Assembly: GCA_963621995.1 (NCBI GenBank)
Contig: CAVFFZ010000004.1
Span: 1-64,000 of the forward strand
Direction: 5' to 3'
DNA length: 64,000 bases
Source: UMGS1663 sp963621995
Lineage (GTDB): Bacteria > Bacillota > Clostridia > TANB77 > CAG-508
The notes under the pieces were generated by a model. It made no database searches, was not told where the DNA came from, and saw only the letters and a program-made list of their open reading frames with translations. Shown piece by piece: positions 18,636-27,281 of this stretch (its first letter is position 1; each line of letters starts with the position of its first letter). The translations under genes and the position numbers were made by a program.

Positions 18636-20966
18636 TTAATTTATTATTTCTAAACCAGCATATTTTGCCATTAAACGCTTATGTCCTGCTTTATCAAAGT
18701 TAATGTCTACTTTTGCGTCTTCTCCTTCTTGTTCTATAGAATTTATAGTTCCTTCACCAAATTTCTTATGGTATACTCGCATTCCTGATTGATATTTTGA
18801 AATGTCTATATCTTGTTTTGGTTTGTTTAAAGAATTTAAGAAATTTTCTGCAGTTCTAAACGCAAAGCCAGAATTGTTATCCACTTTTTGTGCTTTAGGT
18901 GTGGATATGCTTCCTGCAGCATTGTATGTTCTTACATCTGTTTCATTAAATTTGTATGTTTTTACTTTTCCAGCATAATTTGTTCCATATGCCCAGCCAT
19001 AATTTGAATCTTCAAAGTTTTCTTCTCTATTTCCATTCATCTCACTATAGCCTTCTAGTAGCTCTTCTGGAATTTCTTTAACAAAACGAGAAATTGCATT
19101 GTAACTTGTTGAGCCAAATATTGTTCTGTGCTTAGCACATGTTAAGTATAAATATTGTTTTGCTCTTGTAATTCCTACATAGAACAAACGTCTCTCTTCT
19201 TCTAATTCTTTTGGCTCTCCTATTGATTTGTAACCTGGGAATATTCCCTCTTCCATTCCTACTAAGAAAACGACTGGGAATTCTAGTCCTTTTGCACTAT
19301 GAAGTGTCATTAATGTAACACTTTCGTCTGTCTCTTGTAAGTTATCTACATCACTAGATAATGTAATACTTTCTAAGAATTCATTTAATGAATTTTCTGC
19401 ATATTCTTCTTCAAATTCCATTGCTACTGTTAATAACTCGTCCAAATTTTGAATTCTGCTTTCTGCTTCTACTGTATTTTCTAGTTCTAAAGCTTTTGTG
19501 TATCCACTTTTGTTTAATACCATTTTTATTAATTCTGATATTTGTGTTTCATCTTTCTTGCTCTTTAGGTCTTCTATTAATTCTATGAATTCTCTTGAAT
19601 TTACAAATACTCTGTTTAATCCGTACTCATCTGCATGTTTTATTACCTCATACATTGAGTTTCCTGTTTGGTAACTAATTTCTTCAACATTGTCTAAACT
19701 TGTTTTTCCTATTCCACGTTTTGGCTCATTTATAATTCTTTTTAGAGATATATTATCTGATTGATTTGCAATTAAACGTAAATATGCAATTGTATCTTTT
19801 ATTTCTTTTCTTTCATAGAATTTTAGCCCACCTACTACTTTGTATGGTATATCTTCTCTTAATAAAATATCTTCTATTGCTCTTGATTGTGAGTTCATTC
19901 TATATAGAATTGAGAAGTCTGAATATTTAAAATATTCCTCTGCTTTTAAGTGATTTATTTGTTCAACGATGTATCTTGCTTCGTCATATTCGTCATCGCC
20001 TTGATAAATTGCTGGTAACTTTCCTTCTTCATTTTCTGTCCATAGTTTTTTCTCATATTTTGTCTCATTATTTTTTATTACATAATTTGCTGCTTTTAAA
20101 ATATTTCCTGTACAACGATAATTTTGCTCTAATTTAATTATTTTTGTTCCTGGAAAGTCTTTTTCAAAGTTTAATATGTTAGAAATATCTGCTCCACGGA
20201 AACTATATATTCCTTGGTCATTGTCTCCTACAACTGTAATGTTTCCATACTTTGAAGCCAAAATTGTTACTAATGTAAATTGAGCTTTGTTTGTATCTTG
20301 GTATTCATCTACTAATACATATTTGAATTTTTCTGTGTAGTAGTCTAGTACCTCTGGATTTTCTGTTAATATTTTTATTGTATAATTTATTATATCGTCA
20401 AAATCTATTGCATTATTTTCTTTTAAACGTTTTTGATATAGAGTATATATTTCTCCTATTTTTGCTTTTCTAAAGTCTGCCTGATATTTAACACAGTATT
20501 GCATAGGTTCTAACATTTCATTTTTTGCATTGCTTATTTCTGATAAAACACTTCTATCCGTAAACATTTTGTCGTCTATATTTAATGCTTTTAAACATTC
20601 TTTTACTAATGTTCTTTGATCTTGAGTGTCAAATATTAGAAATGATGAATCAAAACCTATTCTGTCTATATATTTTCTTAAAATACGCACACAAATAGAA
20701 TGGAATGTTCCCATCCATATATCTTTTGCAACATCTCCAACTAAATTTTCTATTCTTTCTTTCATTTCGTTAGCTGCTTTATTTGTGAATGTTATTGCTA
20801 ATATATTCCATGGCGCTATGTTTTTTTCAGCTATTAGGTATGCTATTTTGTGTGTTAATACTTTTGTTTTACCACTTCCTGCTCCTGCTATTACCAAGCA
20901 TGGTCCCTCAGTTTCTAGTACCGCTTCTTTTTGTTTATTATTTAATCCTTCTATTAACTCTTGCAT
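18636..20966 (-). CDS. pcrA: ATP-dependent DNA helicase PcrA/UvrD
   Basis: This superfamily 1A helicase acts in repair, replication restart and rolling-circle replication. Motifs: Q-motif LNNKQKEAV, motif I AGAGSGKT (about residues 28-35), motif II LVDEYQDTN, motif III VVGDNDQGIYSFRGA, motif IV LEQNYRC, motif V TLMTLHSAKGLEFPVVFLVG and motif VI RRLFYVGITRAKQ. The C-terminal tail with VYHKKFGEGTI is a Tudor-like domain that binds RNA polymerase. I use the ATG at 20966 (776 aa), which has GGAG 8 nt upstream. The ATG at 20993 has none. Confidence 0.95.
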   Translation of the reverse strand: MQELIEGLNNKQKEAVLETEGPCLVIAGAGSGKTKVLTHKIAYLIAEKNIAPWNILAITFTNKAANEMKERIENLVGDVAKDIWMGTFHSICVRILRKYIDRIGFDSSFLIFDTQDQRTLVKECLKALNIDDKMFTDRSVLSEISNAKNEMLEPMQYCVKYQADFRKAKIGEIYTLYQKRLKENNAIDFDDIINYTIKILTENPEVLDYYTEKFKYVLVDEYQDTNKAQFTLVTILASKYGNITVVGDNDQGIYSFRGADISNILNFEKDFPGTKIIKLEQNYRCTGNILKAANYVIKNNETKYEKKLWTENEEGKLPAIYQGDDEYDEARYIVEQINHLKAEEYFKYSDFSILYRMNSQSRAIEDILLREDIPYKVVGGLKFYERKEIKDTIAYLRLIANQSDNISLKRIINEPKRGIGKTSLDNVEEISYQTGNSMYEVIKHADEYGLNRVFVNSREFIELIEDLKSKKDETQISELIKMVLNKSGYTKALELENTVEAESRIQNLDELLTVAMEFEEEYAENSLNEFLESITLSSDVDNLQETDESVTLMTLHSAKGLEFPVVFLVGMEEGIFPGYKSIGEPKELEEERRLFYVGITRAKQYLYLTCAKHRTIFGSTSYNAISRFVKEIPEELLEGYSEMNGNREENFEDSNYGWAYGTNYAGKVKTYKFNETDVRTYNAAGSISTPKAQKVDNNSGFAFRTAENFLNSLNKPKQDIDISKYQSGMRVYHKKFGEGTINSIEQEGEDAKVDINFDKAGHKRLMAKYAGLEIIN

Positions 20967-20986
20967 TTTTGTTTCTCCATTTCTTA

Positions 20987-21015
20987 TTGACATATTTAAT
21001 ATTTTTGTTTATAAT
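20987..21015 (+). promoter_or_regulatory. Perfect consensus sigma-A promoter for a short antisense-type RNA
   Basis: TTGACA (20987-20992), a 17-nt spacer and TATAAT (21010-21015) point right, away from pcrA and toward the small hydrophobic gene, with no reading frame behind them. Confidence 0.85.
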
Positions 21016-21021
21016 ATATTT

Positions 21022-21106
21022 AGAAAATGAGAAACCACAAACGTGGTTGCCTAAGATATGTTTTAACAACACATTGCTCGGGAAAGCTAGATGTGTTGTT
21101 TTTTAT
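21022..21106 (+). ncRNA. Candidate type I antitoxin RNA (about 85 nt)
   Basis: The RNA is predicted from a perfect promoter (20987-21015) to a terminator hairpin, ACAACACAT (21066-21074) with ATGTGTTGT (21091-21099), followed by six T. It carries a small hairpin AACCAC/GTGGTT (21033-21048) and no ORF. It converges on, and ends 4 nt before, the stop of the hydrophobic peptide gene, so it would overlap that mRNA's 3' region, as in the known convergent TxpA/RatA arrangement. Its transcription start and role are inferred. Confidence 0.65.
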
Positions 21107-21109
21107 TGG

Positions 21110-21229
21110 TTATTTGCTTTTGCTCAAAATAATAACTAATGCTATTATCAAGGCTATGGCAATGATAGTTATAAATATTAAAGAATAAAATAATATGTAT
21201 ATTATGCTCACTAATACTAACTCTATCAT
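21110..21229 (-). CDS. 39-aa hydrophobic peptide, candidate type I toxin
   Basis: The peptide is a single long membrane segment: acidic Glu3, then 32 residues of Ile, Leu, Val, Ala, Phe and Tyr, ending SKSK. This matches small holin-like or TxpA-type toxins in size and layout. The ribosome site AAAGGAGGTGAGG is very strong, but it is preceded by CCTCC, which can pair with GGAGG to hide it. The leader also has GTGGTTGCCT (complement of 21252-21261), which can pair with AGGCAACCAC in the mRNA's own 3' end (complement of 21043-21052). Such sequestration and fold-back pairing is typical of type I toxins. Confidence 0.7.
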   Translation of the reverse strand: MIELVLVSIIYILFYSLIFITIIAIALIIALVIILSKSK

Positions 21230-21335
21230 AAGCCTCACCTCCTTTAATTGGAGGCAACCACATCTGCTATTCTCACTTTCTATGTTATTTAGTCTATACT
21301 ATTTTTTATATATTGTCTAGCGAACACTTAAACTT

Positions 21336-21803
21336 TTATAAAAAATTTGTTTGTATTTTTTCAATTATTTTTATTAAACACTTTTCTATTTCTTCGGCAC
21401 AATTTTGATATACATTCATGTCATATCCCCATGGATCTTTTATATCCATATCTTGTCCATTTTTATCTAATTCTGCATATTCCTTCATTGTAAATACTTT
21501 TTCTTTTACTTCCGGGTACATATATAATACACTTTGTTTATGAGATTCTGTAGCACATAAGATTATATCCATTTCTTTAATTCTAGATTTTCTTATATTT
21601 GTTGCTCTATGTCTTTCTATATTTACATCATAATATTTTGCCGCTTTCACAGCATTATAAGTTGCATAGTCACCATCTTCAGCATATATTCCACATGAAC
21701 ATATGTCTAAATCTAAATTATTATCTTTTGCTAGTTTTTTCATCATTCCTTCTGCCATTGCACTTCTACATATGTTGCCTGTACATATAAACATTATTTT
21801 CAT
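21336..21803 (-). CDS. Low-molecular-weight protein-tyrosine phosphatase
   Basis: This 155-aa enzyme has the N-terminal phosphate loop C7TGNICR13S and the general acid Asp in DPWGYDMNVYQ (about 127). It belongs to the Wzb/YwlE/ArsC-like fold and would hydrolyse phosphotyrosine or phosphoarginine. There is no capsule or arsenic operon beside it, so the substrate cannot be deduced. GAGGGA lies before the ATG. Confidence 0.9.
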   Translation of the reverse strand: MKIMFICTGNICRSAMAEGMMKKLAKDNNLDLDICSCGIYAEDGDYATYNAVKAAKYYDVNIERHRATNIRKSRIKEMDIILCATESHKQSVLYMYPEVKEKVFTMKEYAELDKNGQDMDIKDPWGYDMNVYQNCAEEIEKCLIKIIEKIQTNFL

Positions 21804-21927
21804 ATTTTGTCCCTCTTCTCAACCATTTTTATATTATTATAATTGTTATGCTAACTTTTGTCTATAATATATATAAGATTATTAAATTTCATACATTACA
21901 ATGCCTTTTTATAATCTATAAATTGTA

Positions 21928-22020
21928 TGCTCCAAAGATTAACCTTTTGGTATTTTAGTCGTTTGAGTCGAAAGCAAGTTACGAATAAAATATGCAGAGG
22001 CAACGTCCCCAAAAAGATAA
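21928..22020. repeat. Dispersed intergenic repeat, copy 4 (degenerate)
   Basis: It contains TGCTCCAAAGATTAACC with TTTTGG and, 50 nt on, GCAGAGGCAACGTCCCCAAA. It matches the family at 9268, 44443 and 45940, with an insertion between the halves. Confidence 0.5.
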
Positions 22021-22317
22021 TTAGAGTGACATTGCGAGCATTCCTAATAGGAATCCGGCTATGTTTCCTATTGCTGTCATTCTTCCGTGATATAAACTAT
22101 TTGATTCTGGTATTAGTTCGCCTGATACTATGTATAGCATTGCTCCTGCCGCAAAACTTAAACACATTGCTATTACTTCTTGTGATATTCCACCAAGTAT
22201 TGCTCCAAAAAATGCTCCTATTCCTGTTGTTACTCCTGATAATATTACGTAGAAAATTACTTTTCCTTTTTTCATTCCTCCGTTTTTCATGGGCACTGCC
22301 ATACTTATTCCTTCTGG
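22021..22317 (-). pseudogene. ZIP-family metal transporter, 3' half, separated by an inserted element
   Basis: The frame 22317-22021 encodes PEGISMAVPMKNGGMKKGKV and three or more membrane helices with FFGAILGGISQEVIA and FAAGAMLYIVSGELIPES. This is the C-terminal half of a ZIP (GufA-like) zinc/iron transporter. The first half lies at 33146-32688. Joining the halves at the shared CCAGAAGG gives an in-frame 247-aa protein with the canonical HDVPEGIS metal motif. It has no ribosome site at the first internal ATG, so it is probably silent unless the element excises. Confidence 0.9.
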
Positions 22318-22336
22318 TTGACATCAAAGTAGGCAG
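22310..22336. mobile_element. Left attachment junction of the serine-integrase element
   Basis: The core CCTTCTGG (22310-22317) belongs to the zip gene and the element. It is followed by the arm TTGACATCAAAGTAGGCAG (22318-22336). The arm is an imperfect inverted copy (15 of 19) of the right arm at 32673-32691. Confidence 0.85.
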
Positions 22337-22351
22337 TTTCAATTTTTATTT

Positions 22352-22374
22352 TTGACTAATTTAATATTAAATTA
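22352..22374 (-). terminator. Probable terminator of the recombinase gene
   Basis: CTAATTTAATATTAAATTAG forms a perfect but A/T-only stem just after the recombinase stop; the tail is only moderately T-rich. Confidence 0.45.
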
Positions 22375-22377
22375 GCC

Positions 22378-23934
22378 TTATATTTTTTCTTTTAGGTTAT
22401 TTAATTGTTTAAAATTAAAATACAAATCTACTTGTTTATCTTGATGAATTTCAATTCTATTGATAATTACTTTCATAATTTCTGATGTTGGCTCTTTTAA
22501 TTCTAAAAATTCCTTAATCAACTTTTTTATGTTTTCATTATCATCTTGTTTTGAAGTATTCTGCATCTCTTTCATTTGTACATATTCTCTTTCTTTTTGT
22601 TCTGCCTCATCTATTAATTTTTTATATAGCCTCTCATACATTGTTTCAGTTATTTTCCCATTTAATTTATCAACATACATTTGATCTATATTATCATTTA
22701 TAAGTTTTACTTCATTTTCTAACTTTTTTAGTATTTTCTCATAATTATATTTAGTCCTACTCTTTCTAATATTTAGTTCTATTTTTTCACTATCAATATC
22801 TTCAAATAATTTTTTTATATAATCTAACACCATTTCTTCTAAATTCTCATAACTAAATCCATGTGAGGTACAAAGATTTATCTTTGAGTTTCTACGGTAA
22901 TTATTACATACCATATAATAATGACCATTCTTTTTTCCTCTCACACCTATTTTATGATGACATTCATAACAAAAAAGTAATCCATCTAATAAAAATGTAT
23001 TTTTCTTTTCATTTCTGTTGTAACTTTGGACTATCACCATTTTTTGTACCCTATCAAAAATTTTTTTATCTATTATTGGTGGGTGTGTATTTTCTACAAC
23101 ATTCCATTGTTCCTTTGGATTTGGTCGAAGTTTTCTATTTTTATAGCTTATTCTGCTCCTTTTATTTTGTTCTGTTGTTCCTATATACACTTTATTTCTT
23201 AATATATTTTTTATCGTTTTATTTTCCCAAAATGAGTCTTTATTATATCTTGATTGATTAGCCGTAGGAATATTATTTGTGTTTAAATAATCTCTTATGA
23301 CGCCAACTTGATTTCCTGCCAATGCCATATTAAATATAGTCTTTACTATTTCAGCTTCTGTCTCACAAATTATTAGTTTGTTTTTATCTTTTGAGTCTTT
23401 CATATATCCTATTGCTGTTTTTCCCCCTACCCACTTTCCTTGTTTTTGCATAGTATGTAGAGCTGTCCTAATTTTTTTTGACAAGTCTTTAGAATACATA
23501 TCATTTAATATTGATTTAAAAGGTGCAATATCATTGTTACCATTTGACGTTTCAAAAGTATCTATTCCATCTGTTACAGAAACATATCTAACATTATTTT
23601 CAGGAAACCATTTTTCTATATATTCTCCTGTTTCTATGTAATCACGTCCTAAACGAGATAAGTCCTTTGTTACAACCATATTAACTTTTCCTGAATTAAT
23701 ATCTCTAATCATTCGCTGAAAGCCTGGTCTATTAAAATTTGTTCCAGTGTAGCCTTGGTCAATATAAATGTCTATTAGTTCATACTGCCATCCTAATTTT
23801 TGGACATATTCTGTTAATAATGTTCTTTGATTTTTTATGCTTTCGCTTTCATCATATCCTCTATCTACATCTTCTTTCGATAACCTTATATAAACTGCTA
23901 CCTTGTACATTGTTTCTTCTATTTGTTCAAGCAC
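22378..23934 (-). CDS. Large serine recombinase (integrase)
   Basis: This 518-aa protein catalyses site-specific integration and excision. The N-terminal resolvase domain has YIRLSKED with catalytic Ser19, then VVTKDLSRLGRDYIETGEY. The recombinase domain (about 170-290) has GYMKDSKDKNKLI and LRNKVYIGTTEQNKRSR. A zinc ribbon follows (CYECHHKIGVRG, then VCNNYRRNSKINLCTSH), and then a coiled-coil C-terminus (about 380-470). It starts at a GTG with AAGGAGG upstream. It is adjacent to the left att junction, as expected for the enzyme that inserted this element. Confidence 0.95.
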   Translation of the reverse strand: MLEQIEETMYKVAVYIRLSKEDVDRGYDESESIKNQRTLLTEYVQKLGWQYELIDIYIDQGYTGTNFNRPGFQRMIRDINSGKVNMVVTKDLSRLGRDYIETGEYIEKWFPENNVRYVSVTDGIDTFETSNGNNDIAPFKSILNDMYSKDLSKKIRTALHTMQKQGKWVGGKTAIGYMKDSKDKNKLIICETEAEIVKTIFNMALAGNQVGVIRDYLNTNNIPTANQSRYNKDSFWENKTIKNILRNKVYIGTTEQNKRSRISYKNRKLRPNPKEQWNVVENTHPPIIDKKIFDRVQKMVIVQSYNRNEKKNTFLLDGLLFCYECHHKIGVRGKKNGHYYMVCNNYRRNSKINLCTSHGFSYENLEEMVLDYIKKLFEDIDSEKIELNIRKSRTKYNYEKILKKLENEVKLINDNIDQMYVDKLNGKITETMYERLYKKLIDEAEQKEREYVQMKEMQNTSKQDDNENIKKLIKEFLELKEPTSEIMKVIINRIEIHQDKQVDLYFNFKQLNNLKEKI

Positions 23935-24005
23935 TATTCCTCCTTCCTATACTTGATAAAAAACAATTGAATTCAGCTTAAATTATAACTGATTTTTTAG
24001 AAAAT

Positions 24006-24122
24006 TCACATGTTAAAATGATAATTTTTCTCTAATATATCAGTTAATAGACGTTCTATTAAGCTTTCTAATTCTTCACCCTTTTCATCAAAATACATAT
24101 TAATTTTAAATGATTCGTTCAT
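24006..24122 (-). CDS. 38-aa small protein next to the recombinase
   Basis: The sequence MNESFKINMYFDEKGEELES followed by LIERLLTDILEKNYHFNM is acidic and helical, without a named family. AGGAGG lies 5 nt before the ATG, so translation is likely. Short genes in this position often accompany serine recombinases of Clostridial transposons and may act as accessory factors, but that is only inference. Confidence 0.55.
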   Translation of the reverse strand: MNESFKINMYFDEKGEELESLIERLLTDILEKNYHFNM

Positions 24123-24251
24123 ATAGCCTCCTGCTGTTTTTTTATTATTCATTTAAATTTATATGCCTAGAAATGTTTATTATTCTGGTTTTAAACATAT
24201 AAACCTTGTAGAGGTAACTATTAATTCCTCTATTATATATAACATTAACTA

Positions 24252-25487
24252 ACTCAGGATTATTGCGAAAACTGTCGTCAGTTTTTATCCGACCGAGAAA
24301 TTGAAGGAACCTGTCCTATTTGTGGTGGTCATGCCAAGGGCGATCAATGTGATGACTGCTTGGCGACTTTTGATGCAAATGAACTTACTAACAAAACCTG
24401 TAAATATTGTGGTTCTCCTGTATCAAAGCACAGCAATGTCCATCTTTATTGGAAATTATCCAAATATCAGCACCAAATCGCTGATTATGTGAGTTCTCAT
24501 GAACATTTATGGAGATTTAGCGCAATAAATGAATCTCGTAAATATCTTGCTAACTCTGGTTTGATGGACAGAGCAATTACCCGTCAGCTCGATTGGGGTA
24601 TCGATGTACCGGTTAAAGGATTTGATGACAAAAAAATCTATGTATGGATTGAACCTGTTTTGGGATATATCTCTGCTGGAAAAAAATATTGTGAAGAACA
24701 TGGTCTGAATTGGGAAGACTTTTATAAAGATTCCTCTTCTTTGGATACATATTATGTTCATGGCAAGGATAATATTCCTTTCCATACAATCATTTTCCCG
24801 GCGTTGTTAATTGCTTTAAACGAGAATTACCAGCTACCTAACCACATTGTATCTTCTCAGTTTCTCAACATTGATGATGAGAAAATTTCCAAGAGCAAAG
24901 GCAATGGTATTACTGTCAAAGATTTGTTAAACACATATTCTTCTGATAGTATTCGCTATTGTTTGACTTACCAGTCCCCTGAATTGAAGGATACCAACTT
25001 TATACCTGAAATTCTCGAACAACTGCATAACAAAATTCTTGTTGGCGAGTATGGTAACTTTGTAAATCGCAACTTGGCTTTTCTTGTAAAAAAGTTCAAG
25101 GGTATTATTCCTGTCGGTACTGTTAACCCTGATGTAATTTCTACTATTCAGGAAACATATTTCAAAGTGGGCGCTCTCATTGAAAATGCTGAATTAAAAA
25201 ATGCTATTCAGGAAATCCAGCAACTTGTTAAATATGCTAACAAGTATTATGATGAAAAACAACCTTGGATTCAAGTTAAACAGGATATTTTCGCATTTAA
25301 CGATACCACCGCTACTTGTATCGCCTTGATTGTTAACATTGCAAATCTCTATGAACCTTTTATTCCTGATTCTTCTAACATAATTTACAATTTCTTTGGA
25401 ATTTCTAAACCTAATTGGGAATATATTTCAGTTGAACCCGGAGCAACATTAAACAATGTTTCAATTCTCTTCACCAGAATTGACTGA
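24252..25487 (+). pseudogene. Methionyl-tRNA synthetase fragment lacking the N-terminus
   Basis: The open frame starts after a TAA at 24249 and runs to 25487. It encodes zinc-knuckle sequence (CENCRQF, CPICG, CDDC, CKYCG), then GIDVPVKGFDDKKIYVWIEP, the KMSKS equivalent KISKSKGNG and the anticodon-binding helices. About 110 N-terminal residues with the HIGH site are absent, so it cannot activate Met. There is no upstream ribosome site; the only starts are internal. Codons such as CTC, AAC and TCC are commoner than in neighbours, suggesting a more GC-rich donor. It is a different lineage from the intact paralogue at 30538. Confidence 0.85.
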
Positions 25488-25510
25488 CTTTTCAGCTCCT
25501 AAAGAAAATA

Positions 25511-25547
25511 GAGGAGGAAAGCTATAATTAGCTTTTCTCCTCTTTCT
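25511..25547 (+). terminator. Terminator after the metG fragment
   Basis: GAGGAGGAAAGCT (25511-25523) pairs with AGCTTTTCTCCTC (25530-25542) before a short T-rich tail. Confidence 0.7.
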
Positions 25548-25646
25548 ATATTCCTATAATTTTAATTTCTAATTTTTTAACATTTCAGCCAATATACCAT
25601 TGCCTTCAATTATTTTTCTACAAAATATCTCTTTATATACATTCTC

Positions 25647-26225
25647 TTACTTAAAATACTCATCCTTTAAAATAGAATAATATTTTATATCTATAAATTT
25701 GTTTTTTAAAAATTCTTTCTTCCTTAGAGTTCCCTCATATATAAGTCCATTTTTTTGCATTACCCTTTCAGAAGCTACATTCATTGAATCAAGCCTTGTT
25801 TCAATTCTCGTTAAATTCATTTCAGTAAATCCAAACTTGACTATTTCTTTTAAAGCTTCTGTCATTATTCCTTTATTCCAATACTTTTTGTTAAGTACAT
25901 AACCAATTTCAGCAGAAAAATTTTTTCTATCATATTGCACAAAATCAATGCTTCCAATCAGCTTAGAATTTTCCTTCCATTCAATTCCCCATGGTGCAAT
26001 TTCATTTTTAGAATACTTTAGTAATACATTCTCAATATAATCTACAGCCATATCTATACTTTTATACGTATTCCATGACAAGAATTGTGTAACCTCATTA
26101 TCACTTGCATATTCATATAAATCATCAATATCACTTTTAGTAAATTTTCTAAGAATAAATCTTTTAGTTTCTATTTTGGGCAAATTAAAATTTTTTTCTT
26201 GTTTTAACATATCCACATAAACCAT
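25647..26225 (-). CDS. GNAT N-acetyltransferase (RimJ/RimL-like)
   Basis: This 192-aa protein has the acetyltransferase_3 pattern: TKRFILRKFTKSDIDDLYEY near the start, IGSIDFVQYDRKNFSAEIGY, the acetyl-CoA segment NKGIMTEALKEIVKFGF (about 115-130) and the C-terminal RVMQKNGLIYEGTLRK. It would acetylate an amine, either a protein N-terminus or a small molecule. It is the last gene of the five-gene cargo operon, 16 nt after the radical SAM gene. Tailoring or self-protection is possible there, but the substrate is unknown. Confidence 0.85.
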   Translation of the reverse strand: MVYVDMLKQEKNFNLPKIETKRFILRKFTKSDIDDLYEYASDNEVTQFLSWNTYKSIDMAVDYIENVLLKYSKNEIAPWGIEWKENSKLIGSIDFVQYDRKNFSAEIGYVLNKKYWNKGIMTEALKEIVKFGFTEMNLTRIETRLDSMNVASERVMQKNGLIYEGTLRKKEFLKNKFIDIKYYSILKDEYFK

Positions 26226-26241
26226 CTTTTCACATATATTT

Positions 26242-27267
26242 CTAATTAAATAAATAATCTTTAATATGATTTTCTACATTTGTATGTTCAATTAATTTTT
26301 GTAAGGTTGGCTGTTCTCCAATCATATCTACACCATTGAATATAGTATCTGTGTAAAATTCTCCTATAGAATTCGCAAAAATAACCCCCTTTGCACGAAA
26401 ATCAACTTGATTCCTATAAACTCTTATTAACATTTCATTTTCTAATTCTTTATTTAATTCTTTTTCAAGTTTTTCTAATTTTTCATCAGAAACCTTTATT
26501 TCATCAAAAAAGTCCTTACATCTTTCTGAATAGTTCACAGGATAAAGTTGCCATTTTTCTATTTTATATTTACGTAAATATCTTCCAATTTCAATTATTG
26601 AGTCATAGTTTATTTTTGTAACCACCGTATGTACACTAACCCTTACATTGTTTTGCTTAAGTAATTCAATGTTTCTTTTTATTTTATTAATCTGATTTTC
26701 ATCATAAGGTCTAACTTTATTTGAAATATCATTATCCATACTATCTATTGTTATTCTAACTGTAGTATTACTATTTTTTATCTTATCAATATATTTTTCT
26801 AAATTAGAAGTTGTACCATTTGTATCTATAACAATAGCACATTTACCATCTAATATGTCAATTATAGAACCAATTTCAGGACATAGTGTTGGCTCTCCTC
26901 CAGTTAATCCCACTGTTAGTGGTGATAATGTCAATATATGCTTTGCGGTTTCTTTTAGGAGTTCTCCATTTAATTTTGCAGGATTCATCTTATTATTAGC
27001 ACAACAATAAATACAATCTAAATTGCATACATCTGAAACTAACCAATTTATTCTAAATGGATATTTAACTTTTACATTGGGTGAAATTGCATTTTTATTT
27101 TCTTCTAAAAATTTTTCAAATTTATTTTTTTCTAATTTTTCATTTTTTGAAAAATATTCTTTTAATTCAACTCCTTCATAAAATTTATAAATATTCTTTA
27201 CTATATCATAAACTGTTATACCATTTAATTCTTCTCTTATAAATAATTCTTTATCAATATTATACAT
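26242..27267 (-). CDS. Radical SAM enzyme
   Basis: The CX3CX2C cluster motif is at C81, C85 and C88 (VCNLDCIYCC). It is followed by the GGEP motif in VGLTGGEPTLCPEIG and by IVIDTNGTTSN, which match a MoaA/SPASM-like TIM barrel. No clear C-terminal auxiliary iron-sulphur cluster is visible. About 75 residues precede the core and could be a substrate-binding region. The gene sits between the aminotransferase fusion (14 nt) and the GNAT gene, suggesting one pathway. The reaction cannot be deduced. AAAGGGGAA precedes the ATG. Confidence 0.9.
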   Translation of the reverse strand: MYNIDKELFIREELNGITVYDIVKNIYKFYEGVELKEYFSKNEKLEKNKFEKFLEENKNAISPNVKVKYPFRINWLVSDVCNLDCIYCCANNKMNPAKLNGELLKETAKHILTLSPLTVGLTGGEPTLCPEIGSIIDILDGKCAIVIDTNGTTSNLEKYIDKIKNSNTTVRITIDSMDNDISNKVRPYDENQINKIKRNIELLKQNNVRVSVHTVVTKINYDSIIEIGRYLRKYKIEKWQLYPVNYSERCKDFFDEIKVSDEKLEKLEKELNKELENEMLIRVYRNQVDFRAKGVIFANSIGEFYTDTIFNGVDMIGEQPTLQKLIEHTNVENHIKDYLFN

Positions 27268-27281
27268 ATATATTCCCCTTT

